Both the position numbers and the translations under genes were made by a program. Positions 54,317 through 61,529 of a DNA stretch of 64,000 nt are shown here, in pieces (position 1 is the stretch's first letter; the number at the start of each line of letters is the position of its first letter). This DNA is from Paenibacillus sp. KS-LC4 (GTDB taxonomy: Bacteria; Bacillota; Bacilli; Paenibacillales; Paenibacillaceae), in NCBI RefSeq assembly GCF_036894955.1, contig NZ_CP145905.1, positions 4,730,501 to 4,794,500 of the forward strand. The letters are read 5' to 3'. A model generated the notes under the pieces. The model did not search any database, was not told the DNA's origin, and saw only the letters and a program-made list of their open reading frames with translations.

Positions 54317-55987
54317 TTACCCGATATATTCAATTAAACATAGAGCAGACGGATTCGACTGTTTAACGCCATTACTTGATGAAATAATAATATTGCATTT
54401 GTCATCGGTATCACATACGAAAAAAAGCTCGGCCGTAACATTAAAACCGAATTTATGACGTGCTACATCTGCTACTGCTAATATAGTTGGATTAACTTCT
54501 GCGGTTTTAAGCGTGAATGTTGCAGGGGTATCTTCCGTTACAGCGTTGGCAGGGGAATAGAGCCTTACTTGCGTAATAATCGAATTAATGGGTAATATAA
54601 CTTCCAAATTTTGATTCCCCAAATAAGGAAATCTACCGTTAGGTCCCTTTACCGATATAATCTTCTTTTGCACAATTCCAACATTGGCCCTCTCGTATCC
54701 GAGGGTACATTCCCATATATTTTTAGGGGTGTCATTTAAACCGCGACAATTTCTAAATTTAATTTGGGGCTGCCCTCCAAGATTTCCAAGTGAATTTGTA
54801 CTTACATACGAAATAAAATCCTGAGGTCTAGTATGCCTGGCAATCTGGCAATTTTCATAAATGATATTATGAGGAAAGGCCCATGAATTACCCGTATAAT
54901 CATATTGATGCTGCCCCATAAGCGTACAACCGTCAAATTTAATAATGGGCATTTTCACATTTGTTGCTTTAAATAAGGCGGTAACCCACTGATGGCTCCC
55001 ATTATTGTATTGCTGAGAATCGCAATCGCAGCTTATGAAAGAAACAGCACCATCAGCCCATTCACATTCAATTAGCTTTGCTAAACCATATTTTGTTTCA
55101 AATCTAGCCCCTATACACAAAAATCTTTGTACACCGCTTACATGTGAGGTGCCAAGCAATTTAAAAAAAGTAGTGCCGCCGCCATTACGATCCGTATTTA
55201 TGAAGCTTCCGCCCCAGATATTGATATTTCCACCTTTTTCGAAATGCAGAAAGTCCCCTCTAGAGGTCTCATATTGACAGGCGAAAAAATTATAATTTAG
55301 GAATTGGTCATTGGCTGTTGCACTTTCCGAAAAAACCGTTTTATTCCATTTCCCATAAAAACCACAGTGAAACCATGTAAATTCACTATTATTATTTAAG
55401 CCTTCTAGCTTCCAACCGTAATTAAAATTAATAAAATCACATTTATCAAACGTATAGTTTTGGGCCCCGCCTTTTGAATACGAATACATAAAATTGGTTT
55501 GTTTCTCGTAATCACCGACAAACGTAATTCCTTCAAAATGCACGTGCAGCCATTTGTCATTATTATAAAATAAATAACCGTTCGTACCTGAACTTGGTTT
55601 AAATAAAATTCTTGTCATTCCTCTTCCAGAGCCCCGGAAAGCTAAGCCACGAGCCCTCTGTGTATTGAAGTTCCCTAAAATTTTCGGATTACTGCTTGAA
55701 ACGACAAAGGTACCAGCAGGCAAATCAATGACCGTATTTCCCTGTGGATTCGATATTTCACTTACATTGTTTGTAATTCTCGATTGAATAAAGGCTTCAA
55801 GATCAATAAATGCCTGAGTCGAATTGGTCAGCCCGGTTTTATCAGCACTAAACCATTCAATATTGGAACCGCGACTTTCAAACTCCTTATCAATTTTCTG
55901 AAAATTATTTTTTATTTCAATAATTTTCAAGCTTTCATCTCCAGCATTAACACTCATTTTAAGATTATCTGTCTCATTAGATGCCAT
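54317..55987 (-). CDS. Right-handed beta-helix (pectin-lyase-like) protein, tailspike-like
   Basis: 556 residues from ATG 55987 behind AGGAGGAG, with no signal peptide. The N-terminal segment ESLKIIEIKNNFQKIDKEF resembles a coiled or trimerising arm. Then SADKTGLTNSTQAFIDLEAFIQ and NTVIDLPAGTFVVSS are the entry motif of pectate-lyase-3-type helices. Repeats rich in Asn and Gly such as FDKCDFINFNYGWKLEG follow to about residue 430, with a beta-rich C-terminal domain. This order recalls phage tail fibres and appendage proteins rather than secreted pectinases. The gene is conspicuously AT-rich compared with both neighbouring operons, suggesting recent acquisition. Function not known. Confidence 0.72.
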   Translation of the reverse strand: MASNETDNLKMSVNAGDESLKIIEIKNNFQKIDKEFESRGSNIEWFSADKTGLTNSTQAFIDLEAFIQSRITNNVSEISNPQGNTVIDLPAGTFVVSSSNPKILGNFNTQRARGLAFRGSGRGMTRILFKPSSGTNGYLFYNNDKWLHVHFEGITFVGDYEKQTNFMYSYSKGGAQNYTFDKCDFINFNYGWKLEGLNNNSEFTWFHCGFYGKWNKTVFSESATANDQFLNYNFFACQYETSRGDFLHFEKGGNINIWGGSFINTDRNGGGTTFFKLLGTSHVSGVQRFLCIGARFETKYGLAKLIECEWADGAVSFISCDCDSQQYNNGSHQWVTALFKATNVKMPIIKFDGCTLMGQHQYDYTGNSWAFPHNIIYENCQIARHTRPQDFISYVSTNSLGNLGGQPQIKFRNCRGLNDTPKNIWECTLGYERANVGIVQKKIISVKGPNGRFPYLGNQNLEVILPINSIITQVRLYSPANAVTEDTPATFTLKTAEVNPTILAVADVARHKFGFNVTAELFFVCDTDDKCNIIISSSNGVKQSNPSALCLIEYIG

Positions 55988-56217
55988 ATATCTCTCCTCC
56001 TATTGAATATAGACTTTCACTGCTTCTCCATATCTAAATAACTAACGTATTCTTTGAAAATTCATTTCATTAAGCTGCTTACAGATGATTAAGAGCTTCA
56101 ATCCATGAAGGATCAAAACTTTGATACAAGTAAAATATTCTTCTTGGCTCCATTGTGTGTGTCAGCTTTCGCAATGATAATAGATTCCTGCTTTCGTACA
56201 AAAAACAAACTCTCTAA
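55988..56217. other. AT-rich intergenic region between beta-helix gene and lasso operon
   Basis: No coding region or RNA gene was recognised. It would contain the promoter of the beta-helix gene; no clear -35/-10 pair was found. Confidence 0.4.
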
Positions 56218-56268
56218 ACTAAAAAAAAGCAAGAGAGCACGGGCAATTCTGCCGTACTCTCTTGCTTT
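56218..56268 (-). terminator. Terminator of the lasso-peptide operon
   Basis: AAAAGCAAGAGAG pairs with CTCTCTTGCTTTT (13 bp), with further ACGGGC/GCCGT pairing near the loop, followed by eight T residues on the minus strand. It lies 30 bp after the exporter stop codon. Confidence 0.88.
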
Positions 56269-56298
56269 TCTCCACTTTCCCATTGCTTATCCTTTTAC

Positions 56299-58161
56299 TT
56301 ATCCCGGTACTTCCCCCGACCCGCCCCCCTGATATTCCAGCAGCTTGCTGAATGTCCCCTTGGACTCGCGATACAGCTGATTATAGCCGCCTTGCTGGAT
56401 GATTCGGCCCTCTTCCAACACGATAACCTGATCAGCCCCACGAATCGTCGACAGACGGTGAGCGATGACAATAATCGTTAGCTTGCCCTTTAGCTGCTCC
56501 AGCGCCTGCTGAATTTTCAGCTCATTTTCGCTGTCGAGCGAGCTGGTCGCCTCATCCAGTACCAAAATCGACGGCTGCCTAAGCATCGCCCTCGCTAATA
56601 CAATGCGCTGCCGTTCACCGCCAGACAGCCTTACCCCGCGATCGCCCACGATTGTGTCCAGTCCCTGCGGCAGCGCGCGAACGAAGGCATCAGACGCCGA
56701 AAAAGCGAGCGCCTTCCACAATTGCTCCTCCGTCGCTCCCGGCAATACGAGCTTTAAATTTTCACGAATGCTGGCATTAAAAAGAAACGGGTCCTGCGAC
56801 ACATAACTCACCGCGCTGCGGTAAGCGAAGCGATTGCTATCGTCCAGCGGAACACCATCGAGCAGCACCGCTCCGTGCTGGGGGACGATTAGTCCGATTA
56901 ATGTATCGATCAGCGTGCTTTTTCCCGCCCCGGACTTGCCGACAATTGCCGTCATGCTGTTCGCCGGGATACGCAAATTAATATGCTTCAGCGCATACGT
57001 CCCATCCTGCTCCCCGTAGCGATAATACATATCTTCGCAAACCAGCTCATGCACAAGCTTCAGCGCAGCAGGCTCTGCCTGTGTCCGCTTTGTTTGCTCT
57101 GCCTGCTCTGCCTGCTCTGTTCGTTCAGCATGCTTATTCAGCTGCATTTCCTCAGCAGCGCCACATTCCTTCATCAAATCGTTCAAGCTCTTAAATGCCG
57201 GGAGCGTCAGCACAATTTGCTCCATAGAGGTTTGAATGAGCGTCAGCTTCGGCCACAGCCTTGTAAAAATCAGCACAATTAGTGTGAGCTCCGCTACCCC
57301 AACCTGCAGAACCTGCACCGATAAATATACGCAGCCCGCTATCAACAATGCTGAGATACTTTTAAATAGGAGCTGGCTATTAGATTGCAGCTTCACAAAC
57401 TGTACATTATTGTGCTCCATTTGCTGCGTCAGCTTGCTGAACCAGGACAGATGACTTTCCTCCAGCCGATTGCTTTTAATCTCCTTAATGCCGTTGAAAT
57501 GATCGGTTATGCCCGCCACATAGCTCTGCGACAGCTCTGTCAGCCGAGTGCCAAGCGACCTTGCTCCTCGCGTGTATTTACGTGAGAACAAGCTAAGCAG
57601 GCCACCGCAAATTAAAATAAGCAGCGTCAGCTGATACGACAGATAAAAGGCTAGCCCGATTTGTACAAGCGTAAATATTACCGTCGTAACTAAACGAAGG
57701 GAGAGCTGCACACCTTGATTAACCCGAGATAGCTCGGAAGACAGAATATGATTGAAGTCCGACTTGCGCTTGCCGAGAAAAAAAGCCCAGTTCGATTGCA
57801 GCAGCGCCTGATAAATATCCATCCGCAATTTGGTTACAAAGCTTTGAAGCAGGGCAAAGCCATGATTCGTCTGCTGTCTTTGCAGCAGACCCTGCCCCAC
57901 ATTAATGCCGATGAATAGAGCCAGTACAGCTGCAAGCAGCAGCCCCTTCGGAAGCTCGCCAAGCCAGACGCTGACCTGCGGCACGAACGGCAAGCTTGCG
58001 CTTTGCATATCAAATAAACCGATGATGCCTAGCAACGGTACTAAGACGAGCAGCCCTGCGCCCTCAAACGAGCTGACAATCATAATACCAAGCATGTTCA
58101 GATACAGCTTCTTTCCTGCAAATTGATGCAGCTTTTTCATATATAGCCAGATCGGTTTCAT
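56299..58161 (-). CDS. Lasso-peptide ABC exporter (fused permease and ATPase, D protein)
   Basis: 620 residues. A six-helix exporter domain (about 1-310) is fused to a nucleotide-binding domain with Walker A GKSGAGKST, signature LSGGERQR and Walker B ILVLDEATSSLD. The linker at about 330-360 is a Glu/Gln/Ala-rich stretch (ERTEQAEQAEQTKRTQAE) encoded by 9-bp repeats, unusual for an exporter. It overlaps the nucleotidyltransferase gene by ATGA. Expected to secrete the mature lasso peptide and give self-immunity, as PadeD/McjD do. Confidence 0.9.
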   Translation of the reverse strand: MKPIWLYMKKLHQFAGKKLYLNMLGIMIVSSFEGAGLLVLVPLLGIIGLFDMQSASLPFVPQVSVWLGELPKGLLLAAVLALFIGINVGQGLLQRQQTNHGFALLQSFVTKLRMDIYQALLQSNWAFFLGKRKSDFNHILSSELSRVNQGVQLSLRLVTTVIFTLVQIGLAFYLSYQLTLLILICGGLLSLFSRKYTRGARSLGTRLTELSQSYVAGITDHFNGIKEIKSNRLEESHLSWFSKLTQQMEHNNVQFVKLQSNSQLLFKSISALLIAGCVYLSVQVLQVGVAELTLIVLIFTRLWPKLTLIQTSMEQIVLTLPAFKSLNDLMKECGAAEEMQLNKHAERTEQAEQAEQTKRTQAEPAALKLVHELVCEDMYYRYGEQDGTYALKHINLRIPANSMTAIVGKSGAGKSTLIDTLIGLIVPQHGAVLLDGVPLDDSNRFAYRSAVSYVSQDPFLFNASIRENLKLVLPGATEEQLWKALAFSASDAFVRALPQGLDTIVGDRGVRLSGGERQRIVLARAMLRQPSILVLDEATSSLDSENELKIQQALEQLKGKLTIIVIAHRLSTIRGADQVIVLEEGRIIQQGGYNQLYRESKGTFSKLLEYQGGGSGEVPG

Positions 58162-59357
58162 ATACTCACCCTTTTACGAGGCTGCTTGAGCCTTCGATAA
58201 AAATACAGAAACGGCCGCAGCGGAAAATATAGAAAATGCAGTCCCTTAGGCAATGGCAAAGTCTGCGCATCCCAAGAACTTGGATATAGCTTGCCGATAA
58301 AATGGGTCAGCTTCTCCCTGCTTGTCAGCAGCATAAAGGTATAACGCTTATAAAGCAGCGCCATCTTCTTATCCTCTGGAATCGGACTGATCGTAACTGT
58401 CTCCTGAATAAATGGAAAAATGCAGCTGACAAGCCTATGCACGAGAGGGCTGTCGGTCAAAGGCAGCAGCTTCTCGGGAAGCTTTGCAACACCGAATAGC
58501 TCCCGCGCCAAAACGAGCGCCTGCCCTAAGGCCGCCGCTCCTCCATTTCTACGCGTCTCCTCTAGCAGCGCTTCACCGCCGTCCTCGCAAGCAGAGGCAA
58601 GCTGGGCAATATCATGCAGCCAGCGCAGCCGAAACCAGCCATGTCTTGCGCCATGGCCGGCGAGATAATGAAACAGATGCTCCGGCCCTAAATAAGGGAT
58701 CGGACTTCCCGTCTGCTCATAAATTCTGCGCTGCGCCCATAATTGCTCGAAGGTCACTTCCTTCACCGCATCAGGGCTGAGCCGCCAGTGCAGCTCAATT
58801 TGCGTCTGATTGCTCGTATGCTCGAAGCAGCTATGATGCGTTTTCCACTTTAAATCATTAAATAAACGCGGCGCCGGGTCCCGATCATAATAACCAAGCT
58901 CTTCAAGCACTGCCTCGGCCCGGTCAACCTCCTCTATAGGCACTAAAATATCCAAGTCCTTGCTCGTGCGCTGGGAAATATCGCCGTAAAGCTCATAGGC
59001 TATAACGGGGCCTTTCAATTGCAAGGAGCGTATGCCGCGCTCTGCCAAAGCCGCAACAATCCGCTGCATCTCGGCGCTGAGCCTCAGCATCATCAATGTA
59101 TTGGCGTAATAATCCTGCTGTAGCCTCAGCAGCACCGACTTCGGCAGCACCGGCTTCATAAGCTGCTTCTGCTTTAAATAGAAGCTTGGATATACACGGT
59201 GATGGCGCGCCAATTCGATAATCTTCTCCCCGCTCAGCCTGCTGCCCGCCCAGCGGCGGCCAATGACAGCCGGATCGGCATTTGGATGCAGGCACTCGAG
59301 AATAAATTGTAATTCAAGCGGAAGGTTAGCCACTTCCCATTCATACGTTTTATCCAT
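58158..59357 (-). CDS. Nucleotidyltransferase family protein (lasso-peptide locus, PadeN-like)
   Basis: 399 residues from ATG 59357, which overlaps the end of the B2 gene and has GGAGAAGGAG upstream. The NTP_transf_5 core reads LQLKGPVIAYELYGDISQRTSKDLDILVP, with the DxD metal ligands in DLDIL, followed by a helical domain (HWRL, LAGHGARHGWFRLRWLHDIAQLA). Proteins of this type sit in paeninodin-like clusters and are proposed to modify the peptide or its phosphate; the reaction is not settled. The C-terminal tail is basic. Confidence 0.85.
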   Translation of the reverse strand: MDKTYEWEVANLPLELQFILECLHPNADPAVIGRRWAGSRLSGEKIIELARHHRVYPSFYLKQKQLMKPVLPKSVLLRLQQDYYANTLMMLRLSAEMQRIVAALAERGIRSLQLKGPVIAYELYGDISQRTSKDLDILVPIEEVDRAEAVLEELGYYDRDPAPRLFNDLKWKTHHSCFEHTSNQTQIELHWRLSPDAVKEVTFEQLWAQRRIYEQTGSPIPYLGPEHLFHYLAGHGARHGWFRLRWLHDIAQLASACEDGGEALLEETRRNGGAAALGQALVLARELFGVAKLPEKLLPLTDSPLVHRLVSCIFPFIQETVTISPIPEDKKMALLYKRYTFMLLTSREKLTHFIGKLYPSSWDAQTLPLPKGLHFLYFPLRPFLYFYRRLKQPRKRVSI

Positions 59358-59820
59358 AGCGATGCTCCTTCTCCCGCTTAATCTGATTACCGAACAAGCC
59401 AACGACGGTGAAGCGACTCATTTCTTCGACACCTGTTATGTAGTAGGGACCGCTGCGGAGCCAGGCATGGGCAATCATTTTGCCTGATTCATCCTTCGCT
59501 GTGCCCAAATAGAGCGTACTCGCTATTTTTCTGCGTTTCAGCAGCTTCATAGCAGCGATTCCCTTAACAAGACATTCGCTTTCCCACCACGTATAGCGGC
59601 TCATCTGCCGTATGGCTTTCGCCACCTCACTGAGCATCTGCTCATGCTCCGCTACTCGCTCATAGGGCGTCTCCTTCATCGGAACACCTAGAGTAGGGGC
59701 AACCTTAGCGAAAGGCATCAGTTTGAGAAGACGCGCCCAGGCGAGCAGCATATAGGCTTCGAACAGAAGAAGCTTTCTGCGAAGCGGCAGCAAGGTGAAC
59801 TGGCTCCATTTTTTAAGCAA
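59350..59820 (-). CDS. Lasso-peptide leader protease B2 (transglutaminase-like)
   Basis: 156 residues from TTG 59820 with AAAGGGCGG about 11 bases upstream. The Cys-protease core has ESECLVKGIAAMKLL with the nucleophile Cys, and IAHAWLRSGPYYITG with the catalytic His. The third triad residue is not obvious by eye. It cuts the leader from the precursor so that the new N-terminus can be cyclised. It lies 33 bp after the B1 gene. Confidence 0.92.
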   Translation of the reverse strand: MLKKWSQFTLLPLRRKLLLFEAYMLLAWARLLKLMPFAKVAPTLGVPMKETPYERVAEHEQMLSEVAKAIRQMSRYTWWESECLVKGIAAMKLLKRRKIASTLYLGTAKDESGKMIAHAWLRSGPYYITGVEEMSRFTVVGLFGNQIKREKEHRYG

Positions 59821-59853
59821 GACAATCGAACCGCCCTTTCTTAGAACTATTCG

Positions 59854-60195
59854 CTAATCTAACGTATTTCCTGCCCCGCCACTCTGTGCGCCTGCATGCG
59901 AAACAGGCTCAAGCAGCCCTTCCGCGTACAGATCCTGTAAAAAATCTGCCACCTGCGAGTCGCATGCCGCTGGCTCCACTTCATACTCCTTGAGCAGCTG
60001 GGCCACAATGTCACGGCGTGTCACGGGCGACGCCGTCCGCTCCCAAATGATGCCGCCCAGCTTGCCCATGTTGTAATATTTGCCCGAAGACAGGCTCAAA
60101 AGCACTTTATCGCCATCCATATCAGTAGCCAAATGACCTTCTGTACGCTGAATCATCTGTTCAGGCTGCAAAAGCGGTCTAGCTTGTTTAGACAT
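59854..60195 (-). CDS. Lasso-peptide leader-binding protein B1 (PqqD-like)
   Basis: 113 residues from ATG 60195, overlapping the kinase stop codon. LATDMDGDKVLLSLSSGKYYNMGKLGGIIWERTASPVTRRDIVAQLLKEY is the PqqD-type RiPP recognition element. It binds the WxxPxL leader motif and presents the precursor to B2. A short Gly/Ala-rich tail follows. Confidence 0.93.
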   Translation of the reverse strand: MSKQARPLLQPEQMIQRTEGHLATDMDGDKVLLSLSSGKYYNMGKLGGIIWERTASPVTRRDIVAQLLKEYEVEPAACDSQVADFLQDLYAEGLLEPVSHAGAQSGGAGNTLD

Positions 60196-61138
60196 TTGCC
60201 TCACGTCCTTTCTGAGTAGCTGCTAGTATGAGATCAACCATTTCATAGGCGGAAAATGCTCCTTCTGCGGGACGCTGCAATTGATAAGCCTGCACGCTTG
60301 CTGCAAGCCGAACAGCAGCAGCAAAATGCCAATTTTGCAGCTTTAAAGGCGCAATGAGAAAATGCCGGAACGTGTGGTTCAGCAATACAGGAAGCTTGGC
60401 TAGTGAATGCAGCTGTGATAGCGAAACCGCATTTGCTTCTGTGCGCGAAAGCTCAAATACGGCGGCGAGTGGAAGTGGATAGGATAAAAACCTGGAATAT
60501 AAAGGAATTGCGAATTTATCTACGGAATAGGCAAGCGGCTTGTAAAGCTGACTCTTTCTTCCAAGCTGCTCGACACTTTGCTGCCACAGCTTTTGCTGCG
60601 GATAGGAAGGCATGACCATGGACGCGCCAGCTGCGCCAGACTCTGGCTCCTTTAAGGCAATGACATCATCACTAAGCAAGGGATAGCCACGGTCGATAAA
60701 AGCTGCGGCCAGCGTCGACTTGCCTGCCCCAGAGTCCCCTACGAAGGCATAGGCCTTGCCGTCTATAGCTATAGCGCTCCCATGTAGAGGCAGCTGCTTT
60801 CTCTGCAAGAGCAGCGCGCCTATGCATGTTCCAAGCAGGTAAAGCCGAAGCTTTCCCTCATCCATATTTTCGCATGGCGCCACAGTAATCCGTTTGCCCT
60901 CTTGAATACAGAAGCTTGCGACCTCGTGAATATAAAAAAACAATTTAGCGCCGTGAACAAAGTAATGATCCTGCGTTTGCTCCCAATTCGGCCACGTAAA
61001 TTCTGGCTTAGCCAGCTCTATTTCAACATCTGAAAACGCTTCCGAACTTGCCGCTGCAAGCAGCTCAGGAAGCTCGATTTCACTCCTGATGCGCAGGCCA
61101 AAAGCGTCATAGATTGCCGTTTTCTTCATTAGTTTCAT
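60188..61138 (-). CDS. HPr-kinase-like lasso-peptide kinase (PadeK-like)
   Basis: 316 residues from ATG 61138 (AAGGGTGA upstream); a longer frame would run into an intergenic repeat. LPLHGSAIAIDGKAYAFVGDSGAGKSTLAAAF contains the P-loop, and GYPLLSDDVIAL the metal-binding aspartates of HPr kinase/phosphorylase-like enzymes. In paeninodin-type clusters this enzyme phosphorylates the side chain of the precursor's C-terminal Ser. The precursor here ends in Ser. The upstream gap of 224 bp to the precursor gene contains a hairpin and a repeat. Confidence 0.9.
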   Translation of the reverse strand: MKLMKKTAIYDAFGLRIRSEIELPELLAAASSEAFSDVEIELAKPEFTWPNWEQTQDHYFVHGAKLFFYIHEVASFCIQEGKRITVAPCENMDEGKLRLYLLGTCIGALLLQRKQLPLHGSAIAIDGKAYAFVGDSGAGKSTLAAAFIDRGYPLLSDDVIALKEPESGAAGASMVMPSYPQQKLWQQSVEQLGRKSQLYKPLAYSVDKFAIPLYSRFLSYPLPLAAVFELSRTEANAVSLSQLHSLAKLPVLLNHTFRHFLIAPLKLQNWHFAAAVRLAASVQAYQLQRPAEGAFSAYEMVDLILAATQKGREANV

Positions 61139-61192
61139 CGCGTTCACCCTTATATGAATAAAATCGCATTGCTTCAAACCCTCAATCAAAAA

Positions 61193-61271
61193 CAAGGTGA
61201 ACCGGCTGTCGCCATCCTTTGGCAGCAAAAGCAATCGTTTCGTGGTGAAACCTATACTTTCCTAATATTTG
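61193..61271. repeat. Degenerate copy of the dispersed intergenic repeat inside the lasso operon
   Basis: CAAGGTGAACCGGCTGTCGCC and the downstream CTTTCCTAATATTTGA match the ends of the 98-bp repeat at 36068, while the middle has changed. It lies between the precursor and kinase genes. Confidence 0.65.
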
Positions 61272-61320
61272 AACAAAATCAACAAAGTCCTTGTACAAGG
61301 ATATCCAGCTGTATAAGGAC
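61270..61320 (-). terminator. Weak hairpin between lasso precursor and kinase genes
   Basis: On the minus strand GTCCTTATAC pairs with GTACAAGGAC (one mismatch), followed by TTTGTTGATTTTGTT. It could partly end transcripts or stabilise the precursor mRNA 3' end. Confidence 0.5.
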
Positions 61321-61362
61321 CTTGCTGATCACTTTTACTGCATAAGTATAATGGATTTATTT

Positions 61363-61527
61363 CTAGGAAAAAATCACACCTGGGTCGACAGGGAACGGAG
61401 TCGGGTCATCTGTAATATCGAAGTCCCCCGGTTTTACAAAATCAATGTAACGTGTACCTACGCCAGCCATCGTCTCGCTTACTTGCAACGTTTCGAGAAC
61501 CGGAGCTTGCCATTGTTGTTTCTCCAT
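61363..61527 (-). CDS. Lasso-peptide precursor (paeninodin-like, long core)
   Basis: 54 codons, ATG 61527 with GGGAGGTGA eight bases upstream. The leader (1-20) has W6xxP9xL11, the B1-recognition motif, and Thr19 two residues before the cut. The core starts AGVGTRYID (21-29), so the amide ring would join Ala21 to Asp29, nine residues as in paeninodin. The tail holds many acidic residues and prolines (PGDF, DDPTPFP, VDPG) and ends GVIFS. The last residue is Ser, the phosphorylation site in the paeninodin family. The 34-residue core is unusually long. It starts two bases after the cyclase stop codon. Identification is by motif and context. Confidence 0.88.
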   Translation of the reverse strand: MEKQQWQAPVLETLQVSETMAGVGTRYIDFVKPGDFDITDDPTPFPVDPGVIFS

Positions 61528-61529
61528 GC

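Noticed and set aside
61287-61320. The hairpin after the lasso precursor gene as a full operon terminator
   Set aside because: Stem has a mismatch, the following tract is interrupted, and kinase, B1, B2 and exporter genes continue in overlapping order, so at most partial termination is expected.
61154-61345. A plus-strand frame of 63 codons between lasso precursor and kinase genes
   Set aside because: It crosses the degenerate repeat and the hairpin; no ribosome binding site or family resemblance.
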